Origin: Microvirga sesbaniae
Lineage (GTDB): Bacteria; Pseudomonadota; Alphaproteobacteria; Rhizobiales; Beijerinckiaceae
Assembly (NCBI RefSeq): GCF_025460805.1
Contig: NZ_JAMXFJ010000009.1
Span: 62,001-126,000, forward strand
Length of the DNA: 64,000 nucleotides
Reading direction: 5' to 3'
Shown: in pieces, positions 44,687-53,166 of the stretch
Position numbering within the stretch: position 1 is the first letter of the stretch
How the letters are laid out: each line of letters opens with the position of its first letter
Translations under genes and position numbers: made by a program
The notes under the pieces: model-generated
Database searches by the model: none
What the model was told of the DNA's origin: nothing
What the model saw: the letters and a program-made list of their open reading frames with translations, nothing else

Positions 44687-45730
44687 ATGAGCTTGGATAA
44701 GAATAAGGCGATCGAGACAGCGGTCGCCCAGATCGAGCGTGCCTTTGGTAAGGGCGCGATCATGCGTCTCGGCGGCGATCAGGTGGTTGAGGTCGAGACA
44801 ATCTCCACCGGCTCGCTTGGCTTGGATATTGCCCTTGGTGTGGGCGGTCTGCCGAAGGGACGGATCATCGAGATCTACGGCCCAGAATCTTCCGGCAAGA
44901 CCACTCTGACCCTGCATGCGATTGCGGAGGCGCAGAAGAAGGGTGGAGTGTGCGCCTTCATCGATGCCGAGCATGCCCTGGATCCGAGCTATGCCCGCAA
45001 GCTGGGGGTCGATCTCGACGATCTCATCGTCTCCCAGCCGGACAATGGCGAACAGGCGCTTGAGATTGCGGACACCATGGTCCGCTCTGGCGCGATCGAC
45101 GTTGTGATCATCGACTCCGTCGCTGCGCTCACACCGAAGGCGGAGATCGAAGGTGAGATGGGCGAGAGCCGTCCCGGTCTCCAGGCCCGCCTGATGAGCC
45201 AGGCCCTGCGCAAGCTCACTGGCTCGATCCACCGCACCAACACACTGGTGATCTTCATCAACCAGATCCGCATGAAGATCGGCGTCATGTACGGTTCGCC
45301 GGAGACGACCACGGGCGGCAACGCCCTGAAGTTCTATGCCTCGGTTCGACTTGATATTCGCCGGACCTCGACTCTCAAGGACCGTGACGAGCCAATCGGC
45401 AACCAAGTGCGCGTGAAAGTGGTCAAGAACAAGGTCGCGCCACCGTTCAAGCAAGTCGAGTTCGACATCATGTTCGGCGAAGGCATCTCCAAGATGGGTG
45501 AGCTCATCGATCTCGGCGTGAAGGCGAACGTGGTGGAAAAGTCCGGCGCCTGGTTCTCTTATGACAGCCAGCGCCTGGGTCAGGGCCGCGAGAACGCCAA
45601 GACCTTCCTGAAGGACAATCCCGAGATTGCGACCGACATCGAGAGCAAGATCCGCCAAAACGCTGGTCTCCTGATGCACGATTTGCAGGCAAACGATACC
45701 GGCGAGGCCGTTGCCGACGACGTGGCATAG
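44687..45730 (+). CDS. recA: Recombinase RecA
   Basis: 347-residue DNA strand-exchange ATPase. Walker A is GPESSGKTT (residues 65-73), with [10 protein letters not shown] for Walker B, loop L1 in [22 protein letters not shown] and loop L2 in [29 protein letters not shown] precedes ATG 44687, and homologues begin near [13 protein letters not shown]; an upstream in-frame ATG at 44669 is less likely. The C-terminal tail is short but acidic (GEAVADDVA). The usual downstream alaS of Rhizobiales is absent, so it may be relocated or a second copy. Confidence 0.96.
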   Translation: MSLDKNKAIETAVAQIERAFGKGAIMRLGGDQVVEVETISTGSLGLDIALGVGGLPKGRIIEIYGPESSGKTTLTLHAIAEAQKKGGVCAFIDAEHALDPSYARKLGVDLDDLIVSQPDNGEQALEIADTMVRSGAIDVVIIDSVAALTPKAEIEGEMGESRPGLQARLMSQALRKLTGSIHRTNTLVIFINQIRMKIGVMYGSPETTTGGNALKFYASVRLDIRRTSTLKDRDEPIGNQVRVKVVKNKVAPPFKQVEFDIMFGEGISKMGELIDLGVKANVVEKSGAWFSYDSQRLGQGRENAKTFLKDNPEIATDIESKIRQNAGLLMHDLQANDTGEAVADDVA

Positions 45731-45738
45731 TCAAGAGA

Positions 45739-45762
45739 AAGGCCGGTTGAAGAGCCGGCCTT
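45739..45762 (+). terminator. recA terminator hairpin
   Basis: Perfect AAGGCCGG-N8-CCGGCCTT stem 8 bp after the recA stop, followed by TCTGCTC. The T-run is weak, but the position fits transcription termination. Confidence 0.6.
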
Positions 45763-45874
45763 CTGCTCAACCAGTTTCGGCGATGTGTTCACCGGCATTG
45801 AGCGTGGACGCCGAGCCCGACGAACAGCAGCAATCTCCTGAGCTACGACGCTCCGATGCTCCTGCTTCTTTGGA

Positions 45875-45910
45875 GAGCGCATCGTTCGAGCGGAAAAGTG
45901 GATCCGGTTA
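45875..45910. repeat. Partial family A repeat
   Basis: GAGAGCGCATCGTTCGAGCGG then AAAAGTGGATCCGGTTAGG, half of a family A unit lacking its inverted arm. Confidence 0.6.
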
Positions 45911-45923
45911 GGGCCAGCCTGCC

Positions 45924-46193
45924 TCAGTGGTGAGCCGCCCGTTTCTTATGAGACGTGCGATGCCGCTGGACGCTACCGGTGTTCTGCGGAATTCCAAGGA
46001 TACCCTTGACCCCGCCGACGACGCCGCCCGTCACGCCGCCAACGGCACCGCCAACGGGACAAGCAGCCCGATTGCCCACGGCGGCTCCTTGCTCAGCGCC
46101 GCGTACGATGCCCTGCGCCTGAACAGCGGCAGGCAGAGCGAGAACAGCCAAACCAAGCGTGGAAAGCAAAGCATAGCTGCGTGCGGCCGGCAA
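45924..46193 (-). CDS. Small exported glycine-zipper-like protein
   Basis: 89 residues. An N-terminal signal (ALLSTLGLAVLALPAAVQA) is followed by a Gly/Val-rich core (GGAVGGVTGGVVGGVKGI) with G-x-x-x-G periodicity and a basic His/Lys/Arg tail. The start is a TTG with AGG nearby. Likely periplasmic or outer-membrane-associated; function unknown. Confidence 0.6.
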   Translation of the reverse strand: MPAARSYALLSTLGLAVLALPAAVQAQGIVRGAEQGAAVGNRAACPVGGAVGGVTGGVVGGVKGILGIPQNTGSVQRHRTSHKKRAAHH

Positions 46194-46355
46194 CCTGGTT
46201 TGATCCTGGGGACGGCGGCTCTGCCAAAGCTATCACGCGACGCCCTGTCCGCACAATTGCCACAAATGACCGCTGTTTTTCACGACAGAGACCCGATAAG
46301 GGCGGGAACATAGGGGCATTGACCGGCACTGCGTGCCGCTAATGAAAGTGTTTCG

Positions 46356-46562
46356 ATGCAGGCTCTGCACCCGATTGAAGCCCCGACGGCTACGTCTCCT
46401 TTCCCAACTCATGCCGTGCTGAACCAGTCTCTCGATTCCGGTGAACTCAACTGGTTGGGAGAACGGCTGCGGATCGCCTATGGGCCAGTCGACGTTTCCC
46501 TCCCGCCTCGCTTGTCAGAACTCGTGGAGCGGCTCGCGCGCCTTGAGCAGCGCGAAGCTTAA
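46356..46562 (+). CDS. Small NepR-like protein
   Basis: 68 residues. The central part LGERLRIAYGP...LPPRLSELVERLARLE recalls the NepR anti-sigma factor pattern (IG..LR..Y.....PvPdrl..Ll..L). NepR holds the general-stress sigma factor EcfG until PhyR releases it. PhyR and EcfG are not encoded nearby, and the fit is partial, so this is only a suggestion. Otherwise a hypothetical small soluble protein. Confidence 0.45.
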   Translation: MQALHPIEAPTATSPFPTHAVLNQSLDSGELNWLGERLRIAYGPVDVSLPPRLSELVERLARLEQREA

Positions 46563-46623
46563 TGTTAAATCATTCCCTCATTACGCTTGCAGGCGCCTGC
46601 TTGCGACAGAAAGGAACAGACTC

Positions 46624-46761
46624 ATGGCTGGTAAGTCTCGCGCGCGACCTTCGTTCAAGAAGCATACCAAACGCTACAAGGAGGTGATCGCCCCAGCCAA
46701 GACACTCGAAGGGATGAAGAACCTTACCAAGAAGAGGCGATACGCCAACCGCCACGGTTAG
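46624..46761 (+). CDS. Small basic hypothetical protein
   Basis: 45 residues, strongly basic (MAGKSRARPSFKKHTKRYKE, KKRRYANRHG). AAGGAACAGACTC lies before ATG 46624. The charge suggests nucleic-acid or ribosome binding, but no family is recognised. The stop overlaps the convergent zinc-protein gene. Confidence 0.55.
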   Translation: MAGKSRARPSFKKHTKRYKEVIAPAKTLEGMKNLTKKRRYANRHG

Positions 46762-46892
46762 CCAAGTATGATCCCTTTCAGGTTCCGGAGAGCCTGATCG
46801 CATCGCTCGACATGTTCGGCGGCTCGCCGTTGTACCTCAACAGTGTTGCGGCAGGGTGCATCGACCTCTTCCTTGCAGAACGGGCAAATCAT
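46758..46892 (-). CDS. Small zinc-finger-like hypothetical protein
   Basis: 44 residues with CPFC near the N-terminus, a further Cys at APCRNT and an HVERC segment, giving a likely Cys3-His or Cys4 metal site. GAGGAGGTCACGTCG precedes ATG 46892. The longer frame start at 46940 is not used. Function unknown. Confidence 0.55.
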   Translation of the reverse strand: MICPFCKEEVDAPCRNTVEVQRRAAEHVERCDQALRNLKGIILG

Positions 46893-46954
46893 CGACGTGA
46901 CCTCCTCGTTGATGAGTCTGTCAGGCCAACAAAGATGCACGATCAGGGTTCCGG

Positions 46955-47098
46955 TTAGTCATTTTCCGGTTCTATAGGAACAGGCACTGCTGGTGAACGC
47001 AGGAGCGGACGCACTTTGAAGTTGAGCATCCGAGCTTCACGCCGAATGCCATTTCGCCATCGGACGTCAGGATCCATGAGACGTCGGATCACTGTCAT
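46955..47098 (-). CDS. Possible small hypothetical protein
   Basis: 47-codon frame with a basic centre (DVRWRNGIRREARMLNFKVR) and a Pro/Glu-rich end. The start is uncertain and the ribosome site poor. Divergent from the membrane protein gene at 47132. Confidence 0.3.
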   Translation of the reverse strand: MTVIRRLMDPDVRWRNGIRREARMLNFKVRPLLRSPAVPVPIEPEND

Positions 47099-47131
47099 CA
47101 AAAAGCCAAGGTATCTGGCCTTGATTTCGAT

Positions 47132-47956
47132 ATGAGCAAAGCTCCAAAGCGCCCGCGCCAACGTGACAGCCTCAGACAGCAGGGTGATGTGGCTGGTTCG
47201 CAACCCCCGAAATCCTCCACCCGCAAGCCGCGCGTGGCTCCGAAGCGCAATGTCGACACGGTATCGGACTCCGTGAGCGCAGAACTGGCCAGAGGGGCGA
47301 TGCAGGACCTAGAGGGCAGTTCTGTCCCAAGCGGAGGATCCCAACGGGGCGATCCTCTCGCCAGAGACGGGAGCATTGTCGCCGAAGGCGACCAGAACGT
47401 GTCGGATCAGCAAAGCCCGCACAGCGGGGTCGAGGACGAGCAGCCGGTACAGACGGTCGCATTGGCGGATCATGATGGTCCAACAGGCCTCAATCAGGGC
47501 ATCGCGGGTGGTCTACCTCAACAGGCGAGCGAAGGCGCAGAGATTCCAGCTGACGTGAGGCAGGAATCAACTCAGCATCACCTCATTTCCTCTCATCCCG
47601 AATCGGACAGTGGTGGAGATGAGGAAGGCTCATCCCGCATGGCTGCTGAGGCGACACCGAATCGAGTGAGGAATGCGCCGGGACGGGTGAAGGTCTGGAA
47701 CCAAGAGAGAATGGCGGGCGGGTTTCAGATGAACCATCAGACTGATGAGCGGGCAAACCCCATCTACATCCTTGCTGCCATCACTCTCGGCATTCCGGCT
47801 CTTCTGACAGTTCCCTTGATCGGATTGAATCCTGGAGTCCAGGAAGGCACTTTCACCACTGTTCTGGGCTTTGTCCTGCTGTCCGCCTTCGTGACGGCAG
47901 CGGTGTTCGAAATCAAGAGGCTCGTTGATCAATCGTCCGACGCTGATCACCACTAG
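47132..47956 (+). CDS. Hypothetical membrane protein with disordered N-terminus
   Basis: 274 residues. The first 200 are hydrophilic and low in structure, rich in Gln, Ser, Asp and Glu. Two transmembrane helices follow near the C-terminus (PIYILAAITLGIPALLTVPLIG and TTVLGFVLLSAFVTAAVFEI). Ends next to a family B repeat. No family recognised. Confidence 0.6.
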   Translation: MSKAPKRPRQRDSLRQQGDVAGSQPPKSSTRKPRVAPKRNVDTVSDSVSAELARGAMQDLEGSSVPSGGSQRGDPLARDGSIVAEGDQNVSDQQSPHSGVEDEQPVQTVALADHDGPTGLNQGIAGGLPQQASEGAEIPADVRQESTQHHLISSHPESDSGGDEEGSSRMAAEATPNRVRNAPGRVKVWNQERMAGGFQMNHQTDERANPIYILAAITLGIPALLTVPLIGLNPGVQEGTFTTVLGFVLLSAFVTAAVFEIKRLVDQSSDADHH

Positions 47957-48046
47957 AGCGTTTTTCGGCGAAGTGGATCCGGTTCGCCGTCAACAATGCG
48001 GCACAGGCAAGACGAGAGATGATTCCGCGCCCGTGGAAACGGCTCT
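47953..48046 (-). repeat. Family B intergenic repeat, copy 4
   Basis: Inverted orientation, from CTAGAGCGTTTTTCGGCGAAG to CCGTGGAAACGGCTCTC. It begins within the stop codon of the preceding membrane protein gene and runs directly into a family A repeat. Confidence 0.85.
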
Positions 48047-48047
48047 C

Positions 48048-48153
48048 GAGCATCGGACGGACCCAGAGGGCCGCGTCAGCGACCCGAAGGGCGGCGTGAG
48101 CGAAAAGTGGACCCGGTTTTCGCTGGCGCGGCCCGCCGGGTCCGAGGCACTAG
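48048..48153. repeat. Family A intergenic repeat
   Basis: Palindromic unit with GAGCATCGGACGG, GGGCCGCGTCAGCGACCC, AAAAGTGGACCCGGTTTTCG and CGCGGCCCGCCGGGTCCGAGG. Joined head to tail with a family B copy. Confidence 0.8.
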
Positions 48154-48207
48154 CCTCCCGATCGTTCAGGGCCGAGCAACGGCAACACCGTTGAATATGA
48201 CTCAGAA

Positions 48208-49410
48208 CTAGTCAAAGAAGCCGGCATCTTCGTCTTCAAGAAAACGCTTGGCGGCTTTAGCGTCGATATCGAGACCAAGACCCGGACCGGGTAGCAGATC
48301 GACCATCGAATCATTGACGATGCGGCCTGTCGGGAGCCCCAGGATGATCTCGTGCCACAACGGGTCCGATGCTGTAGGATACTCGAAGGCGATGTAGTTG
48401 GCCGGCAGCGTGGCGCACACGTTGATCAACGCGCCCAACCCCAGGAGGCCGTTGGCGGTGCCATGGGGCGCCATGAGGATCGAGTGCATGTAGGCGTGCT
48501 CGGAAACCCATTTGAGTTCTGCGATGCCGCCGACGTCAGCCGGATCGGGTCCGATAATGCGCACCGCTTGTGTCTCAATGAGTTCCTTGAAGTTGTGCCG
48601 CAGATAGATCTGCTCGCCGGTATGGATCGGCGTCGACGTTGACAGGGTCAGTTCGCGATAGGCTTGCGGATTGACCCACGGCACGTAATCGCCCGTGAGC
48701 ATATCCTCGAGCCAGGCGATGTTGTATTTCTCGACCGCTCGCGCGAACTTGATCGCATCGGGCAACATCCAGCCTGGGCCGCAATCGAGCGCCAAGCTGA
48801 CTTTGTCGCCCAGCACCTCCTTCATCGCGATGACGCAATCGAGCATGTGATTGAAACCATGCTCACTGATCGCGCCCTGGTCCATTGCACCGTGGTAGCC
48901 CGAGCGCGTCTGGCGCACGCCATAATGGAACTCGTCAACCGTATCCTTCATGTTTGAGTGAAAGCTGATGCCCTGCTTCACCATAAAGAACTTTTCGGGG
49001 AGCTCTGCCATCCACTTCACATCGGCAGCGTAGTCCTCCGGGCGATCACCCGTCCGCTTCCTGCGCATATTTCCGTTGTAGCAACGAACCTTGTCGCGCA
49101 CTTTGCCGCCGAGCAGCTTGTACGTCGGGACGTTTGCCGCCTTGCCAGCAACGTCCCAGAGCGCATGCTCGATGGCGCTGACGGCCGCACCGTAGGGCTT
49201 GAAAGAGCCGCGCTGACGAATCTTCAGCATCACTCGCTCGACATCGGTCGGATCCTCGCCGATCAATGCTTCGCGAAAATGCATCACCCACGGCTTGATG
49301 TAGCCCTTGGTGTGTTCCACTTCGCCAAGCCCGTGGATTCCTTCGTCGGTGGTAATGCGGACAATCGGATGCTTGCCAATAACGGCGCAGCGCAAATCGG
49401 TGATCTTCAT
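48208..49410 (-). CDS. Enolase-superfamily enzyme (mandelate racemase-like) 1
   Basis: 400-residue member of the mandelate racemase/muconate lactonizing group, likely a sugar-acid dehydratase. Probable Mg ligands lie in LALDCGPG, WLEDM and HTGEQ; the general base His is in MAPHGTANG. The capping domain opens with MKITDLRCAVIGKHPIVRITTD. ATG 49410 is chosen because the fold starts there. First of four related genes in this locus; nearest relatives act on hexonates or galactarate-like acids. Confidence 0.88.
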   Translation of the reverse strand: MKITDLRCAVIGKHPIVRITTDEGIHGLGEVEHTKGYIKPWVMHFREALIGEDPTDVERVMLKIRQRGSFKPYGAAVSAIEHALWDVAGKAANVPTYKLLGGKVRDKVRCYNGNMRRKRTGDRPEDYAADVKWMAELPEKFFMVKQGISFHSNMKDTVDEFHYGVRQTRSGYHGAMDQGAISEHGFNHMLDCVIAMKEVLGDKVSLALDCGPGWMLPDAIKFARAVEKYNIAWLEDMLTGDYVPWVNPQAYRELTLSTSTPIHTGEQIYLRHNFKELIETQAVRIIGPDPADVGGIAELKWVSEHAYMHSILMAPHGTANGLLGLGALINVCATLPANYIAFEYPTASDPLWHEIILGLPTGRIVNDSMVDLLPGPGLGLDIDAKAAKRFLEDEDAGFFD

Positions 49411-49528
49411 AGCTGGTGCCTCTTCGTAGGACGGATGAGCGGAGTGCGACGGCCGGGTGCGATCCTGATGACCGGCGACAGGCGCCGTTGCGATGCCGGC
49501 AGGCGCGCTGGCCTCTCGAACGGCAGTG

Positions 49529-50887
49529 TCAACTCCAGGTGCGGTCCCAGGAATACTCGTGGTCCCAGTGGTCTGTCGGTTGCCAGATGCCGGCGACACC
49601 CGGCTGCAGATGCTGGGTGATGACTTCATCAACGACATCATCGATGCCGAGGCCCGGACTATCGGGGACATTGATGAAGCCATTCTTCACCAGCGGCTTG
49701 GGGAGACCCGTCACGATGTCATCCCACCAAGGCACATCGACCGAGTGATACTCAAGCGCCATGAAGTTTTCGGTGGCCACGGCGACATGGGCTGCAGCCA
49801 TCGCGGCGATAGGACTTTCTGCCATGTGGATCGCCATGGCGACGCCATACTCCTGCGCCATGTCGCCGATCTTCTTGGTTTCCAGAATGCCGCCCGACGT
49901 GAGCAGGTCAGGGTGGATCATCGAGATTCCCGCCCTGAGCAGCGGCTCGAAGCTCTCTTTCAGATAGATATCTTCGCCCGTGCAAATCGGAACCGATGTC
50001 GCCGCCTGCAACTGCCGATACTGTTCCGTGTATTGCCATGGAATCACGTCCTCCAGCCAGGCCGGAACGTATTTTTCGATGCGTTTGGCGAGCCTGATGC
50101 CGTTTTGCAGCGAGATATGTCCAATGTGATCAATGGCGAGCGGGATATCCGGGCCGATGACCTCTCGGACCTCGCAAATGTACTGTTCGAGATAATCGAG
50201 GCCTTTGTCCGTAAAGTGGAGACCGGTGAACGGATGACGCACATTCTGCGCATCATAGGCGGCATTACGCCGTCGGCGCTCCTCCGGGGTGTGCGCCCTG
50301 CCTTGCGCCGCATGCGAGCGGAAGCCTTCGAGAGTGCCGGCGGGCGCCACTACGGCGCCCGGCAAGTCGGCAATCTGCATCAATCCAAGATCCATCTTGA
50401 GGAACGTGAAGCCGAGATCCATACGCTCTTTGAGACGGATGCCGGTCGCCGTGCCACTGGGTTGCTCCGCATCGGTGTCGCAATACATGCGTACCTTATC
50501 ACGGAACTTTCCGCCCAGCATCTGATAGATCGGCACGCCATAGGCCTTCCCGGCTAGGTCCCACAAAGCGATCTCGACAGCCGAGACGCCGCCGCCCTGC
50601 CTCCCGTGTCCACCAAACTGCTTGATGCGCCGGAACAGACGGTCAATGTCGCACGGGTTCTCGCCGAGCAGTCGGCTCTTCAGCATCAGCGCATAGGTCG
50701 CGCTGGCGCCGTCGCGCACCTCGCCAAGACCGATGAGACCTTGATTGGTGTATATTTTGACCAGGACGGATGTGAAAGGTGCGCCGACGATCTCCGCGAC
50801 GCGCATATCGGTGATACGAAGTTCCGACGGCTTGGAGAACGGATTGACTCGATTCAGCGCCTCGTCGGCGCCATCCAGGTTTGGCAT
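49529..50887 (-). CDS. Enolase-superfamily enzyme (mandelate racemase-like) 2
   Basis: 452-residue enolase-superfamily enzyme, a little longer than usual because of an insertion around residues 185-225 ([20 protein letters not shown]). Likely Mg ligands lie in [15 protein letters not shown] and CTGEDIY; the base Lys is in FLKMDLG and the His in AIHMAES. It probably dehydrates an aldonic or aldaric acid. Same strand as its neighbours, 118 bp from gene 1. Confidence 0.88.
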   Translation of the reverse strand: MPNLDGADEALNRVNPFSKPSELRITDMRVAEIVGAPFTSVLVKIYTNQGLIGLGEVRDGASATYALMLKSRLLGENPCDIDRLFRRIKQFGGHGRQGGGVSAVEIALWDLAGKAYGVPIYQMLGGKFRDKVRMYCDTDAEQPSGTATGIRLKERMDLGFTFLKMDLGLMQIADLPGAVVAPAGTLEGFRSHAAQGRAHTPEERRRRNAAYDAQNVRHPFTGLHFTDKGLDYLEQYICEVREVIGPDIPLAIDHIGHISLQNGIRLAKRIEKYVPAWLEDVIPWQYTEQYRQLQAATSVPICTGEDIYLKESFEPLLRAGISMIHPDLLTSGGILETKKIGDMAQEYGVAMAIHMAESPIAAMAAAHVAVATENFMALEYHSVDVPWWDDIVTGLPKPLVKNGFINVPDSPGLGIDDVVDEVITQHLQPGVAGIWQPTDHWDHEYSWDRTWS

Positions 50888-51056
50888 GACGGCATTCTCC
50901 CTGTTCCGGATTTTCGGTCCGCGCGGTCGACCGCGGCCGGTTCACCGGCGTGTGTTGCTGGATCGCAGGCGTTACGCACTCTCGACCGCTCCGTGGCCTG
51001 CGCGCCGGAAGTTTGACAACTCCGGCGCCGGCTCGACGCACTTTGCTCAGGATGCC

Positions 51057-52217
51057 TCAGTCGACGATGTTGGCCTCGAGGTACTCGCGGTTCATCTCGA
51101 TGCCGAGACCCGGTGCGGGGTTGAGCTTGAGGCTGCCGTTGGAATTATCAAGCGGCACGTTGATGAGGGGATCATATTTGGAGAGGTTCCATTCCGACGT
51201 TTCGAGCTTGTAGAAATTCGGCACCGTCATCATCACCTGAGCGCCAGCCACGACATTGATCGGCCCGGCGGCGTCGTGAGGCGAGACCGGGATGTAATAA
51301 GCCTCGCATAGCGCCGAGATTTTCTTCAGCTCGGTAATACCACCAGTCCAAGTCACGTCGGGCATGATGTAGTCGGCCAGCTTACCCTCGAGAATAGGGA
51401 CGAAGTCCCACTTCGTATGTCCACGCTCGCCCCAGGAGATTGGCACATTGACCTTCTCGCGCACCTGCTTGAGGGCGTTGATGCTTTCCGGCGGGCAGGG
51501 TTCCTCGAACCAGTCGATGTTGCCGGCGTCCTCGAGGGATCGGCAGAGGCGGATTGCCGTTGGCACATCGAAGCGGCCGTGGGCGTCGATCAGAATTTCG
51601 ATCTGAGGTCCGGCCGCTTCGCGAATGAGTGCTGTCAGCTCGGCGGCCTCGCGCTCGTCGTGGCGCGTCATGCTGCCGTCGAGGTAGCCGTCGCGCTGCT
51701 CACGCGCGATGCCGTCCACATGTGGGCCCTGCAGAGGGAACGGATCGAACTTGAGCGCGGTATGTCCCGACTTCACAATGGCCTGGATCTCGGCGACGAC
51801 GGCTTCCTTGCTCGTGAACTTGCGCTGATCAGGATGGGTGTAGAGTGCAATCTCGTCGCGCACAGGTCCGCCGAGAAGCTCGTATATAGGCTTTCCGAGT
51901 GCCTTTCCCCGGATGTCCCAGAGGGCGATGTCGATGGCGCTGAGGCACTCCACCGCAGCGCCGCGACTCCCCATGTAGGTGAAGCTGCGAAAGAGCTTGT
52001 GCCAAAGGTGTTCAATATGCGCGGGATCTTGACCAGCCAATGTCGAGCTGATCTGCCGTAGCATCGCCGCCAGTGCGCGGTTTGCAATCTTTGTTGTCGT
52101 GGTGATCTCGCCCCAGCCGGTAATGCCCTCATCCGTACTGACTTCAACGAACAGGAACTCGCCCCAGTAGGAGGCGGCCGACTTGATAAGCCACGGTGTG
52201 ACGCTGGTGATCTTCAT
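51057..52217 (-). CDS. Enolase-superfamily enzyme (mandelate racemase-like) 3
   Basis: 386-residue mandelate racemase/galactonate dehydratase-like enzyme. Lys base region LKFDPFP, Mg ligands in LIDAHGRFD, WFEEPCPPE and SWGERGH, and the His in SPHDAAGP. The PHDAAGP form resembles the D-galactonate dehydratase group. First gene after the GntR gene on the minus strand (52 bp away), so probably controlled by it. Confidence 0.88.
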   Translation of the reverse strand: MKITSVTPWLIKSAASYWGEFLFVEVSTDEGITGWGEITTTTKIANRALAAMLRQISSTLAGQDPAHIEHLWHKLFRSFTYMGSRGAAVECLSAIDIALWDIRGKALGKPIYELLGGPVRDEIALYTHPDQRKFTSKEAVVAEIQAIVKSGHTALKFDPFPLQGPHVDGIAREQRDGYLDGSMTRHDEREAAELTALIREAAGPQIEILIDAHGRFDVPTAIRLCRSLEDAGNIDWFEEPCPPESINALKQVREKVNVPISWGERGHTKWDFVPILEGKLADYIMPDVTWTGGITELKKISALCEAYYIPVSPHDAAGPINVVAGAQVMMTVPNFYKLETSEWNLSKYDPLINVPLDNSNGSLKLNPAPGLGIEMNREYLEANIVD

Positions 52218-52269
52218 GTGCTCCGCTTTCCTGTGAGGTTGAGAAAAGATTGCGAACGGGGAAGCAAAC

Positions 52270-53007
52270 CTACCCTGCCTGGGCTGCCGTCATAGCCCGC
52301 ATATGCTCGAGGATATGAAGTCCTGACCCTTCGACGTGCCGCGCCACGAGTTCGGCAGCCTGATCGGCGTTGCCTGCCTTGATGTGACTGATCAACTCAC
52401 GATGGTCGCTGATAATCTGCGCTCTTCGCGCAAGGGTGAAGCCGAACCGGCGGCTGACCGCTCGGAGCACCTCTCGGTGTTTCCACCACAGTTCGGTAGC
52501 ATGTCGATTGTAGTGCCGCTGGTAGATCAGGGTATGAAATTTCGTGTCGAGATCGCTGTGCAGGATCTGGTCGGCGAAATTATTGGCTTCGATCTGGCTT
52601 TGCACCGCCTCGAGTTCCGCGATGTCGGCCTCCGTGGCCATCCCGACGAACCAACGCGTCAGGGACGGCTCGATCAGCACGCCGATCTCGTAGATGTTGC
52701 GAATGAAATCCCGGTCGATCGGCCGGACGCGCGCGCCGCGATTTCGCGTGAAGATGACGAAACCTTCGCCGCGCAGGAGTTGCAGCACCTCCCGAACCGG
52801 CGTCGTCGAACTGCCGTGACGCTTGGCGAGGTCGGCAACGACGAGACGCTGATTGGCCTTGAGCCGCCCCGACACGATGTCCTCCCGGATCACCTTGTAG
52901 AGCAGCGCCGTGGAAGCGGTGGAGGCACCGATCGGATCGATCCCCAGAGGTGGCGCCGCCTGATAGTCGCTCGCCTCCTTCAATTCTACCTCCAATGTCC
53001 AGATCAT
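52270..53007 (-). CDS. GntR-family (FCD) transcriptional regulator
   Basis: 245-residue repressor with a winged HTH (YKVIREDIVSGRLKANQRLVVADLAKRHGSSTTPVREVLQLLRGEGFV, residues about 37-84) and an all-helical FCD effector domain with the metal-binding Asp/His set (HSDLDTKFHTLIYQR and ISDHRELISHI). ATG 53007 is used, but a TTG at 52983 has a better ribosome site (GGAGG). Its location between divergent enzyme and transporter genes suggests it senses a sugar acid and controls both. Confidence 0.88.
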   Translation of the reverse strand: MIWTLEVELKEASDYQAAPPLGIDPIGASTASTALLYKVIREDIVSGRLKANQRLVVADLAKRHGSSTTPVREVLQLLRGEGFVIFTRNRGARVRPIDRDFIRNIYEIGVLIEPSLTRWFVGMATEADIAELEAVQSQIEANNFADQILHSDLDTKFHTLIYQRHYNRHATELWWKHREVLRAVSRRFGFTLARRAQIISDHRELISHIKAGNADQAAELVARHVEGSGLHILEHMRAMTAAQAG

Positions 53008-53072
53008 ATGTCAACTGGCCGCGACAATATACGATCTGAACCGATTGACATACAAGTACAGTTCTGTAATCG
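53007..53072. promoter_or_regulatory. Divergent promoter and operator region
   Basis: Two inverted 8-bp copies, TATGTCAA (53007-53014) and TTGACATA (53045-53052), form a likely GntR operator pair. The second overlaps a candidate -35 TTGACA with TAATCG 16 bp further as a possible -10 for the transporter operon. Confidence 0.45.
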
Positions 53073-53166
53073 TTGATCAATTGGAGCATCGAATAAGAAA
53101 AAGCTCCGCTTGGGATGGAAGCCACAGTGCCAGTGTGCGCTGGCCTGGAAGAATTGGAGGGACTTG

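Noticed and set aside
44519-45679. 386-codon minus-strand frame opposite recA
   Set aside because: Antisense to a certain gene, no start signal, no family.
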